From positions 10,602,065-10,666,064 of the forward strand of contig CM024171.1 of assembly GCA_013433145.1 (NCBI GenBank): a stretch of DNA of 64,000 nt, in the 5' to 3' direction. Within the stretch, counting starts at the first letter, position 1, and every line of letters starts with the position of its first letter. Under the pieces are notes generated by a model. It saw nothing but the letters and a program-made list of their open reading frames with translations. It searched no databases and was not told the origin of the DNA. Origin of the DNA: Ascaris suum. Its lineage: Eukaryota; Nematoda; Chromadorea; Rhabditida; Ascarididae. Below are positions 39,001 to 49,572 of this stretch, one piece after another. The position numbers were made by a program, and so were the translations under genes.

Positions 39001-42000
39001 GTATAACCATAGATGACACTTTTCTGGCAATGTCGAAAACTTTTGTGCATACGACTAGACACAACCTCCGAGTCAGAATCGCCTTTATAAATCTAAACCG
39101 TCCACGTTTTTGGGTCGCAAGTCCACTCCTTCCCTCCCCCCCCCCCCGTCCCCTGCAAAAGAACTAACCGAAAAATTCGTTTTGCTTTAAAAAATGTTAT
39201 TTATTAGTTAGCATTTTGAAAATAGCGAAGCTGAATTTCCCATATTTAATGGAGATTTCGAAATATGGCGCTGTCATATGATATGTAATTTTACCCTTAT
39301 GGGAAAGAAAAGTGGTTTTGGAAAGAAACGGCGCTATTTTTTTTGTCACAGCTGAATGACAGTTTTTTTTTTTTTGGAGAATTATAAAGTACGTTTTTCA
39401 TTCATTTTATTTGTGCCTAGGGAACTTAGTTCATATTTATTAGCTCATTGTGAAGAGAATATCGCTGATGCAAGCAGTGTTGATTTTCTTCAATGATTTA
39501 TGCAAATATGTCAAAAATTCCACTCGGTAGGGAACCAGTTGGAGAGCATTCGGGTGGAATCAGTTGGTGCTCCACCCGAAACAATCAAACGGGGAATTTG
39601 TTCATCTTTGAGTTGTAATAGTGCGTAGAGATAGCTGTGAATTGAGGATAACGTTCACCTATGAGTGTGCAGCATAGAAGACTGCTTTGTGTTCTGCATA
39701 GTTGAGTGCAGCAGACTGTCGTGGTTAGGAATGTATCTCAGTAAGCATCTGACTTTACTTTTTTATTAGTGAGTTGTTGCACTTGAAGGAGGGGGTTCTT
39801 GTTGATGCCTCTGGGCTCCAGTTTTGCTGAATGCAGTAAACCAAAGATTTGAGTTATTGTGAATGTCCGTGGCGTTCGAATTGTCTATATCTGTGGTTCT
39901 GTAAAATATTTATTATTAGTATCTTACTTCCAGCAGTGAAGTAGACTTATGAACTGCTCGGATGGCAAAAATTGCAAGCTTCAATGCTTAACCGTTTTGT
40001 CTGAAAACTAGTAAGGAATGTCATTGAACTTACAATCGATGACTAAGCAGTTCGTTCATCTAGATGTGTTGGCCACAGAAGTATTCTCTAACTCTCAGTA
40101 TGTACCATTTGATCAATGTTTTTTAACTGGGGAGTCGTTCACTACGACCACCGATGATTTATTTATTTTATTCCATTGGCACTGCCCTAAGGTTTTTCGT
40201 GATGAAATGTTTCAATTAGATTTTTATTAAGGCTACATTGCTGTATATTTTTGGAGACGATGTTACAAGTGCAATATTGTTCAAATTTTTGAGCAAAAGC
40301 GCAAATGTTTGTTTATTGAAATATTCCAGACAGTATTGTTGTTATTGATTAATGCTGATTTATTTTATTATTTTTGAGGAAGAAAAGACCGAAAGCATTT
40401 AAGGATTGTTTTTCTTGCTTCGTTTAACTAATATGATTCCAAAAAAACCACTATTTTGAGGCAGTCTCACAGCTCGATCCGGTGCTTTGCCTTCTCGCCT
40501 CCTGGATGTGTGATAAGCGAAAGCGGTCTTCCTGAAACTGAGGAGCTAGTATTCAGCATTGTTGTGGGTGACGATATTGTACCACGGCTCTCATACCAGG
40601 TTATTCTTTTGTGTTGTACGTAGAAACCGGAAGAATGGAGATACTTACTTCAAAGTAAGCTGCACTAAAGTTGTATTGACATGTTCGTTTTTATTACAGG
40701 AATATTTTTGTTAGAGTTACAACTGTGGAAGAATCGATGCGAAGTTTTAAAAAACTCTATCGAAAGAGATACTTTCAAGTTTTTCTTAGCGAATGTTTTT
40801 TGCGGGAAAAATGTCACAAACTAATGTAGATTGATATGGTACCATAATGTTTTCATTGCTGTTATTACTTGTTATCGTTACTGAAATAGTAAATGAATTG
40901 TTGGGGAGTAGCTTGTGAGAGTGTCTCAAATGAAAACTTTCAGACGCTGCATAAGTTGAAATACGGAATAATCGATTCGTTATTGGCGTGTAATAGCGCC
41001 AAATGTGAAATTTTAATTAAAGGCTGCTTCCGTCTTTTCTTCTCTTCACCTTGGCAGTTCGAAACAGGTTCTCGTCTTATTAATTGTATACTAGTTTGTG
41101 TGCCTTCATTGTGATGTTTTTTATCGGCTATCAACTCTTCTAGGTGATGATGAGATGGAATGAAATGCTTTCAGGTGAAATTCTCGCATCTGAAAGCAAC
41201 AAAAGAATTGCGCTGATGCGAATCGTGCATCCTATTTGGGTAAATACTTCTGCTCAAATGTGCTGAAAGAAGGAATTGTTGAAAAGATGTGATGTTTTAT
41301 AACAAATGCATCTGACAGTCAGATGGTGCACTGGTTTCGTGATACAGTCATAGTGATGGCTGCGAGTGGTTGACCTGACAGCAGACAGGAACGCCATTCG
41401 CAGCTCTTGAGACATTATTATTCAAATTTAGCAGCTTAATACCGTTGCGATAAGCAAATGAGTTTTTAGAAAGAGCGATAAGCGTGCAGACACAACCGGC
41501 CACTGTGCCTGTGAACGATCGTCTTCCTCTGATCTTCCATCATGCCATATCTGCATCCAGTAGTGAATATGGGGGCACCGAATCGGACGCCGAAAGTTCC
41601 GAGCGGCGACAAAGGCGCATTCAGGTTTTTTGTCTTTTAGAGTAATTCATAATTTAGTTGTTCTGCTGTTTTCACACGTTTTTTCTGCATTCTGCTGGTT
41701 TGCAAAGGATCGTTTCTTGCAGTTACATCCACCTGGGCGATTGTTGCATCTGTGTGTTGTAAATGGATCTCTCGTCAGCAAATGGATCCATCATAGGTAA
41801 GTAATCATGTCGATGTTGAAGGTAAACAGAAGCGCTGTGCCCCAATTTGATAGCAACCGGAATAACGGTGTTACTGCCGGAAATTGGCGTCTTTATGCGA
41901 TTTAACAGATTTCCGCAAGCATAGACTTTGGTGTCTTAATCTGTATGTACGTCCATGTTTGTCTTGGATGCGGGTGAATAAACACTGCGTGATTGGTGTG

Positions 42001-42481
42001 TGGCTGTAATTTGCTTTTTACCATTCGCAATGCGTTGTGAGGGAGAGCTGTAAGTTTGATTTACTTTGGCAGGCGCACCTTCACAATGTCAGGTGGGTGT
42101 TGTTTAAGCGGAGGTGGATTTCTGGATAGGAAACGGGTTCAAACCAGTATAGCCTTGTTATTTGACAGTTGTTTGCCGATCGTGGCTAAAATAAGTGATA
42201 CATCGCTTATACAAATGGCAATGATTTGCAAAAGTTTTGTTGCACGGAATTCGGGCTCAACGTTTCTACTCATAATTTATATCATTGTATTGGTTGATAA
42301 CTTATCGGATTTCAAGCATTTTTGCTTTGCCGGCTTCCTATGTCTTCAGCCGTCCCTGAAAATGTGCGTTATTTGCAGTGCTCTCGATGAAATCAAGTTA
42401 TCTGGAGCAGTGATAACGGATCATATGCCCTATTATGTGCGTAAGATCCTTCTAATGGACACCACACTACCGGACGTTTGA
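30044..42481 (+). CDS. dagl-2: sn-1-specific diacylglycerol lipase, DAGLB-like (14 exons, 662 aa)
   Basis: Membrane serine lipase that cleaves diacylglycerol to 2-acylglycerol, the source of 2-arachidonoylglycerol. Exons: 30044-30138, 31019-31278, 32539-32714, 33612-33794, 34162-34310, 35694-35817, 36864-37040, 37359-37528, 40473-40599, 40944-41067, 41175-41239, 41463-41624, 41723-41796, 42379-42481; 1989 nt. The N-terminus GRRWNIASDDFVFPAL matches DAGL, followed by four hydrophobic segments to about residue 165 and a SDVLAGL block. The lipase core has VCGHSLGAG (Ser431), GDDIVPR (Asp479) and PGRLLHL (His613), the expected triad, and ITDHMPYYV near the C-terminus. Human DAGLB is 672 aa; the long DAGLA tail is absent. 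The exon 4 acceptor is GAG (33609-33611) or AAG (33615-33617), and that of exon 12 is GAG (41460-41462), forced by phase. A foldback element lies in the intron before exon 7. The first AATAAA downstream is at 43249. Confidence 0.93.
30559..30569. repeat. Poly-C tract (11 bases) in DAGL intron 1
   Basis: Run of 11 C within a longer C/T-rich segment (about 30545-30576) in the first intron of DAGL. Confidence 0.85.
36080..36366. mobile_element. Foldback / MITE-like element in DAGL intron 6
   Basis: A 17-bp perfect inverted repeat (TGGTAAAGGTTGAAGGC at 36090-36106, its complement at 36340-36356) lies inside longer imperfect arms of about 60 bp. The arms still pair outward to 36080/36366 and inward through the GGCTATAC / GGCTGTGC region. 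The interior is GC-richer than the surrounding intron and partly self-complementary. The total is about 290 bp with no coding capacity, which fits a non-autonomous DNA transposon. No clear target-site duplication was found, so the exact ends are uncertain. Confidence 0.6.
37529..40472 (+). other. Long intron 8 of DAGL (about 2.9 kb)
   Basis: AT-rich intron between the exon carrying the nucleophile Ser431 and the exon carrying Asp479. It contains a 12-base C tract at 39136-39147 and T-rich runs near 39350-39376. No additional DAGL-like exon was recognised. The protein is about four residues shorter than human DAGLB at this junction, so a micro-exon cannot be fully excluded. Confidence 0.6.
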
Positions 42482-45400
42482 GAATTCTTCGTCTTGTGCA
42501 ATATTGTTAGGCATTTTATTGCCCACTTCAGCTTGCATCTATTTCTTTAGAAATGGCACATATTGAGAGCAGTGCAACAGCATCTTTTTTTGCACGTTAG
42601 TTGATACTGTCGAGTAATGCAAGTACTTAGCAGTGGTGCAGTTAAAAGTCACGTGACTCGATGTCGGTCTTCCTTAAAGTTGGTTGCAGATTCGAATTGA
42701 GCATTGGTTTTTTTTTTCTGATATCGAATTATTCCGCTGTAGTTTTCAATTTTATTTGAATTGTCGAAAGTTTTGTACGCAAATAGTTTTGCATTGAGGC
42801 TAAGTTGTTTGATTATTTATGGACTACATCGTCATAAATGTAATGAAATTGATATTGAGGAAATAATTTTGTATCAGAATCGTTCTACTCAGAAATTTCT
42901 AATATTTGCAGGTATTGCTGTTTGTATTTCTTATAGGTCATGCCATTCTTACCGACTTTTACCACATATTGGGCTTACTACACGTAAATGTGTGTTTAAA
43001 AAGTCTAATCCTTTGAGCCTGTTAATTGTACCATCCAATTTTTCCTGGTTTTGTTACTCTCCATTTTTATGATTGATTAATTAGTTTTGAGTTTATTGAC
43101 CGTCGTTAAGATTCATCGAAAGATGAGCCCTTTACCGTGGAAAAATGCTCGACGAAAAATAATATATTGATATGTTGTGATAAGTTGAATATATTTTATG
43201 CTTCTGTGATAACATTCTCTGAATAGCTTTATTTCTCGCTTGCCACGCAATAAAATTTTGAATGATTCCCAAGTTTTATATGCTAGCCTGTTCTCTAATT
43301 TGTTTTATTTATTTCCTATTTGTATGCTATGAAATATATCTGTTTGCCAGTTTTGCTCTCATATGCCAACGATTCCTGCTTGGAATTGTGAAGGGTTTCA
43401 TATTCGTATTTCGATATTTTCCAGTTTGAGGATGGGGTTGTGGAGAGGAGGCACGAGGTAGGGCATATATTTAAGAACGGATGTTTTTAATTCTTGACAC
43501 GGTGTTATGGGGTTGACGCCAATGGTATATGTATATTGTGCAGATGGTACCTACTGCATTGAAATCCGAAGGGATGAGGGCTGATGAGTTGGTATTTGGC
43601 ACCGATCGAATTTGGGTGCAGTAGGAGTAACAAGCAGACGCGTAAACGAGGAAGGACAGTAGCGGTTCCTTACCATCCCGGAAGACTTATAGTTGCGTAC
43701 TGCAGAACAGTTGAAACGGTTTTTGTTTTTATATCTTGCTTTCCTCATTTTGCTTCTTATTTGCTAAAGTAATGGAATATTATGTATAAACGTGAGATGA
43801 TAAATCGCTTACATTATTCTTGAGATTTCATTACAACAACTTTGAAAGGTTTTTAATTACGATCCGCTCAAAGAGGACCGTCCATTTTAGAAATTGCGCG
43901 CTTAGTATGTATAGCTTGAAGAGTCATGGAGTTAGATCGAAGAAGTATCTGCTCAGGCAGTATGGTTTGTTGTACTCGTGTTTGTCTACTTGTTTCCTTT
44001 TTATTTTCAAGAGGCCTATATTCGTATAGGTATTCATATTTTTTGTTACATGTATACCAATACTTTTGCTTTCGTTCATTTATTTACAGGCACTATGTTT
44101 ATATATGTCCGTTTGTTCGATATGACAGAGCGGCTGCTTTTTTATTTTGCGATGCCGAGCATTTCCCTTAGATGTTCCTTATTTTTCTATTTGAAAGAAA
44201 GTTTGAAATAATGCGATGCGTATTTTGCGTCGTTTTCATTATCCGATCTTCAAGCGGCGAAGTTCCATTCCAGGCGGTTTTTCATCTCTTCACATATTGA
44301 TGCTTTATTTTAACGTTGTTAAGCAATACTCACATGTTTGTCCGTCTGCCTAGCAATTGTGCATCGTCTGCACCGATCATTCCAGGTTTTATAAGTCTGT
44401 CAGCGCAGTAGTGATAATATGATGGCAATAAATGCACGAAATGGCGAGGTGAGGGAACTCGATTTGCAATCAGAATCACGCGAAAAGTGTTCGCGAAACA
44501 TGGGGTGGATGAGTTTTCGACGAAGGTCTTGTGTTACATTCTCTTAAATTGAGGCCTTCACTTTCTACTGCTCCCATTTTACGAGGCTATACGAGGAGTG
44601 TCCGGTTTGTTCCGACTCGGATGGGGGTCTTTATCCAGATATGTGGTGTTTGGGGCCTTTATCAAAAATATATGGTATTTGTCGTTGAAGATAATCGCTG
44701 TTGATGATCTTTATTTATGTCAGTGAAAAAGAGTGACATAAAATCCTGTAAGGAATCTCAGCCGTTATTAGAGATGAACGTTGGGGAGCATTGGTTAGAG
44801 GCGCAGGTCAGATAGTCTTTACCGCAACTGTAAGTCGGGAAGTTTGTATTACAGTGCGGATAAGGGAACTCCCCGAATAGTTGGAAATGCAAGTCGGAGA
44901 GTTCTTATTAGGGGTGGAAGTCGGGAAATTGATTACGTGGAAAAAAAGTTTTTCGAACGGTAAGAAAAATGCGCTTCCACTGGGAAGTATACATCGATAA
45001 TGTTTAAAGCGACTTGTTCTTAAAATTGCTCGATAGGTCCGTCCACTTCATCATAATGAAGGGAAAAAATACCGTTAAGTTCAAGAATGTTGTTTTTGGT
45101 GATATCTGCGGAAGCGTATTTAGTTAGTCAGTAGTGTGCTGGACCGGAAATATAACGGATGCTCTATGCATATAAAGACTAATGAAAATTTTGTTACTGC
45201 CTAGATTCTTGGAGAGGAATGTGCAAGTGTTCGAAGACTCGTCGGCAACTGTAAAAATTTAGGTCTCTTTCAAATCATGGCACGCGGATGCTCATCGTAA
45301 GCTTAACATATATATGCCTTCGCCTTCAACTTGAGTCTCACCTAGGAAAAGAAATCAGACGACATCAATCCACTGAAGCTGAATTGCCTGACGAAAGAAG

Positions 45401-48093
45401 AACAGATAGTGGGGAAGAACAAGGATATGAAAGTGATTAATTTAATGGGACTGTAATGATAAAGTTCTGAGGAAATCAGATTCCGATAGTCCGTTGAACA
45501 CACTCGACTTACATGTTACTCGCTTACAATTTTTCTCTACGTTATGTGCAAAGTACCGTTGCAATGTTGTTTTTCGATTGGGATGGCATAGTCAATAAAT
45601 GTTTCAATGTTAAACGGTGCTTCTGATTGATTAACTTTTTATTCTCACGAGTAATCAGACTGATACGGTCTGCAAAAAAGTTCCCCGAAGAAACGTTGAA
45701 CAATAGTTGACGTTATCGGAAGAAAGTCTCTATGACTAGACGAGACAATTACAGTGCTAAAACTTGCTGCTATTAGTTAAAAAGAATCAGCAATTATATA
45801 AATGGTATGTGATTTAATTTGTCGATACGAAGAGCGGAATAACCTTCAGATATTCACAAATATTCATTCAAAAACGATAAAGCTAAGATGCTTGCAAAAA
45901 TATGTTGCTTGATGAAGAGTTCAATGAAGGTTGCATGGTCTATTGCACCTCCTTCCTTACTAGCATTTTTCCAATAGGGGATGTTCGTGATGTGGATGAT
46001 GAGCGTTAAGCGTTCCTCTTGTCATCGTCGTCATCGTTTTCGCTTTCTTCAATGCTTCATCTGTCCTAATGATTGCACTTTTTGGAAGTTTTTACCAAAA
46101 GATCGCATCTTTTATACGATAATATTTCAGTAAATAGCAAAACATCCTTCAGTATCAACAGTCTCTTTAAATACCATCCATCAAAAATGGAATCATTTTC
46201 AATACTACACGATAGACAATTCAAAAAAAAAAAAATCATCACTGAACATAACCGATATGGCAAAAAAACTGTAATAAAATAAAGAAATCCCTTGATTGTC
46301 TCAACTTTTCGCTCTTCTTTCACTTCAGAATCCATTGAAACTTCTAACGGAGTTGATCGTTAACATTTACCGTAATTTCTCGAATAGAAGCACTGGGAGG
46401 TGTATTTCCGTCGAAACTTGAGGAGGAGACGCCTATTGAAAGGGAGGATGGCGTATTTTCATGAATCTTTACTATCGCTTGACATCTTATTTAAATTCCA
46501 TTTCGACAGACTTTATATGCGAGACTTGTAGTTAAGAGAGGCACTGATATCGTCTGATAGTGTGTAAGAGCGATATTTTTAAGTACATGCATAGAAGAGC
46601 TGTAAAATGTAAATCCTCGAGAGGACTTCTATTCTGAGAAGTTTGTATCGTTTTACGGCTCTCCGGCACAAATTTTCCGTTCCAGTGGGGCTGACTATAT
46701 TCCAGCAGAGGTGATATTTATGCAACGAGTTACTAAAGTTCTTTCCCTTTGCTTTTTTCATGTTAACTTAGCCGCATCGTTTGCATATGCCTTCTCGTTA
46801 GCTTTTATTAATATTTATTTCTTTTCCCTATTGTTGATTAATCGTTTGGAATTTCTCTCTCGAGCATTTGTTCATCCTCTCATTACTCGATATACTGTGT
46901 ATCCCTTTTACAACGTTTTATCTCTATAATGCAGTTTATCTCATCCCATTAGGAGGTATTTCTTGTTTCCTCTCAGAGGTTTAACGCCTCATCCAAACAG
47001 TACGTTGTTGACAGTTGTTCAGACATAAACATTTCGTCTTTTGAATTCCACATTAAACTACGCATCTATACTTCCTTTTGCAGTCTCTTCTACTACAAGA
47101 GAAAACATCGATTCGTTTTATTCGTCTTCAAACTCGATCTCTAATGCTTGAAAATTCGTTACGAAAAAACAAAGAAATTTTTTTCGCCCAGCATCGAATC
47201 CGTTCACCTCCATTTGTATATTCGCGACATTTGCAATACGCTCATCCATCAAGTTTTCGTGCCGAGCGATTCTTCAACAACAAATTTCTCTTTTTGAGCA
47301 CATATGCGAATGTGCACTTTGCGTTTAAAAACGCTTTATGGAGAAATAATCTAATGCACATTTAGGTCTTTATGTGCGTATATGTCTCTATCTATGCTGC
47401 ACTTTTAACTCTGCAACCTTAGGCTAAATTTAAGGAATTTAATAGGTGAAATTCCCGTCGAAAGGTAGACCCCGCACCCAATTTTAGGCTTATCTATTGA
47501 GTTCTAATGGGTTCGTAGATGCTTTAATATGCACGCACCTGTTTGGGGCAGCGATCGTATTACATTCTGCAAGCAGCAAAGTTGGAAGAACAATAAGTTT
47601 ATAGCGAATTCTTAGTGGCGAACAGTTCGGAGCTCGAATAAAATATGAATGCATAGTTGCGGATATTTTATTATTGTTCGGCAATTTATGGTACCGTTTG
47701 TTTCAGTCAGCAGGACTGCAATAAGCGCATATCGTGCCAGCTGTCCTAAAGGGTTTCCTCTTTTTTCTTCCCATGTAAGCTATATCGATAAGAAATCAGT
47801 TCGTTAAGCGCACGGAGGTTTTTGCAAATATTCGATGCAAATATGCTCTTCATATCAGCATTGTTCCATCGTAATGATAACAGCATTCCTCACTCGCAAG
47901 CATATATGTGATGTTTGGAGTGAATTAGCAGCCGATATAGTTCAAGCCTTCTTATTTGTTTCTTTCAAACTTGTTTGGTCATTAACTCTACGCAACATTT
48001 TGATAACATCATTGATAGCTAGATCTAGAATACACGAATCGCTACACACTATTCAGAACCATATAGATGCATTTAACGCCTTTCGTTCATTTT

Positions 48094-48094
48094 A

Positions 48095-48141
<47 letters not shown>
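48094..48141. repeat. AAAT tetranucleotide microsatellite
   Basis: About 12 uninterrupted copies of a 4-base AAAT unit (48 bp) in intergenic DNA. It should be prone to length variation between individuals. Confidence 0.95.
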
Positions 48142-48142
<1 letters not shown>

Positions 48143-48331
48143 CAAGTAGGAATTAATTAAACGAATAAATAGGTGAACAAACATGCAGATAAATAATGTG
48201 CAGAAACTTCCTGATGTCATTGAATGTTTGCAACTTCTTTCGGAAGGTAGTAGTGGAAGTCGACCTATGATGTGTGTTGCATTCCTAACAGGTTTTTTTG
48301 ATTTTAGCGCCAGCGATTCTTCAACTAAAAC

Positions 48332-48400
48332 TGTCGAACAGACAAGAACGCATACAAACATACACGCATGAGGTAACATTGCCGTAATGCATTTTGCAGG
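48332..48400. repeat. Copy of a dispersed repeat shared with 35463-35520
   Basis: Both places show a CAGACAA-type start, an ACG.ATAC/ACGTACA block and a GTAATGCRTTTTGCA end at a similar distance (about 55 bp). The copy at 35463-35520 lies in DAGL intron 5. Similar CTGTCTGTC-rich tracts occur near 1075, 27015 and 55865. It is probably a degenerate interspersed repeat; the family is not identified. Confidence 0.4.
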
Positions 48401-49572
48401 CAGAAATTTATAAAAGCGCATAGTTAGTCTCTATTAGCGAAGAAAGTACAGAGATTGGAAATCCACTGAGAGTCTTTAGCTAAGTGTAGAGAAAGCAGCT
48501 TGCCACCGATAAAAAAGGCAATTATAGGATTCGATAGAGGTGAAGCGTATGCTTTTCACATGCCTCCATTTCAGTATCGCAGCGACGGTTTCTTATGACT
48601 GTTTTATATCGTTAAGGAGCACAGATGTATCATTTGGACTTAGCAAAGTGCACCTTGCCTTTGGAAGAGAGAGAAAAAGTTTCTTCATTGACATGATTTG
48701 AATCTTCGCTTTGGTTTATAGCAACCTGATTGCCCAAGCGGTCAACCCTTCCTTCTCGTCTCACCCTTGAAAACGTTCATCTTGTCGTTTGTTATAATTG
48801 GCTATTGATCCTTTAGTGCTCTCATATTTTGCATAATTCATTATTTTCTATGTCTTCTCTGTGTCGTTCATATTTCTTTTTGTTTATCCACAAATCTTAA
48901 ATGAAAGAAGATTTTATTCGTCTCTCCCAAATTTTCTGGATAACTTCTAGCTGAAATAGTGCTTCAGCCTTGTACGAACGCTATTTTCCTACCTGTGAAG
49001 AAAGGTTGAAGATGAATGTTGCAGCCGCGCGCTGCTTCCTTACTTATATTCTTGTAAAATAGAACCTCAGTGGTCATGTTTACTGTACTTTTTCGCCGCA
49101 GCTCTTGTTCTTATATGAAGAAAGACTATACTAGATGAGCTTTGAGTGTATACCTTGTACCCTAATAGCACTGGTTTTCTGGCTGTGAATCATCTGGTAA
49201 TGGGCATCTAACAGAGGGCCAAACCACTTCTATTTCACAGTGGTATGTAGTTTATTGAAATGAATAAAATATCTGATGTCCATGTTTTCCAGTACGGATA
49301 GTCATATGAAGACAATGCAAAATAATAGTATGCGGCGGAAATGGATTACCTGAGACCATGATTAGAGGTGTAATGTTTTCAATGGGAGTCGCGATAAGCC
49401 GTACAACCTATGCTTATAACACTCAGTTGCATTACGTTTCATTTAAAGTGCGCACAATACCTTGAATGGAGTGTCGATAATTTCAGCGTTTGCTACAACT
49501 TCGTTTGGTGTACGTTTCACTCGTAAATTGCGAGCAGGTGCTAGGCAGCGAGTGCAAAAACCGGAATTTGCA

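Larger units (their letters stand above)
42482..49572. other. Intergenic region between DAGL and the hydrolase-ALDH gene
   Basis: About 7.1 kb without a recognisable gene. Many open frames of 60-140 codons exist, and none has a known motif. It contains an AATAAA at 43249-43254 that could end DAGL transcripts, a degenerate GTAAGTCGGGAA-like repeat at about 44833-44945, an AAAT microsatellite at 48094-48141 and a copy of a dispersed CAGACAAA-type repeat near 48332-48400. The last part is the presumed promoter of the ALDH gene. Confidence 0.5.

Noticed and set aside
42120..42155. GGGTTCAAACC string resembling a tRNA B box
   Set aside because: No matching A box or cloverleaf arms at the right distance, and it lies inside DAGL intron 13.
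42056..42481. 141-codon plus-strand frame read as a single gene
   Set aside because: Only its last 103 nt (from 42379) are the final DAGL exon; the upstream part is the preceding intron, open by chance.
45350..45435. Short acidic open stretch after a CTAG site, considered as an alternative last exon of DAGL
   Set aside because: Its phase does not fit the end of DAGL exon 13, and no similarity to DAGL C-termini is visible.
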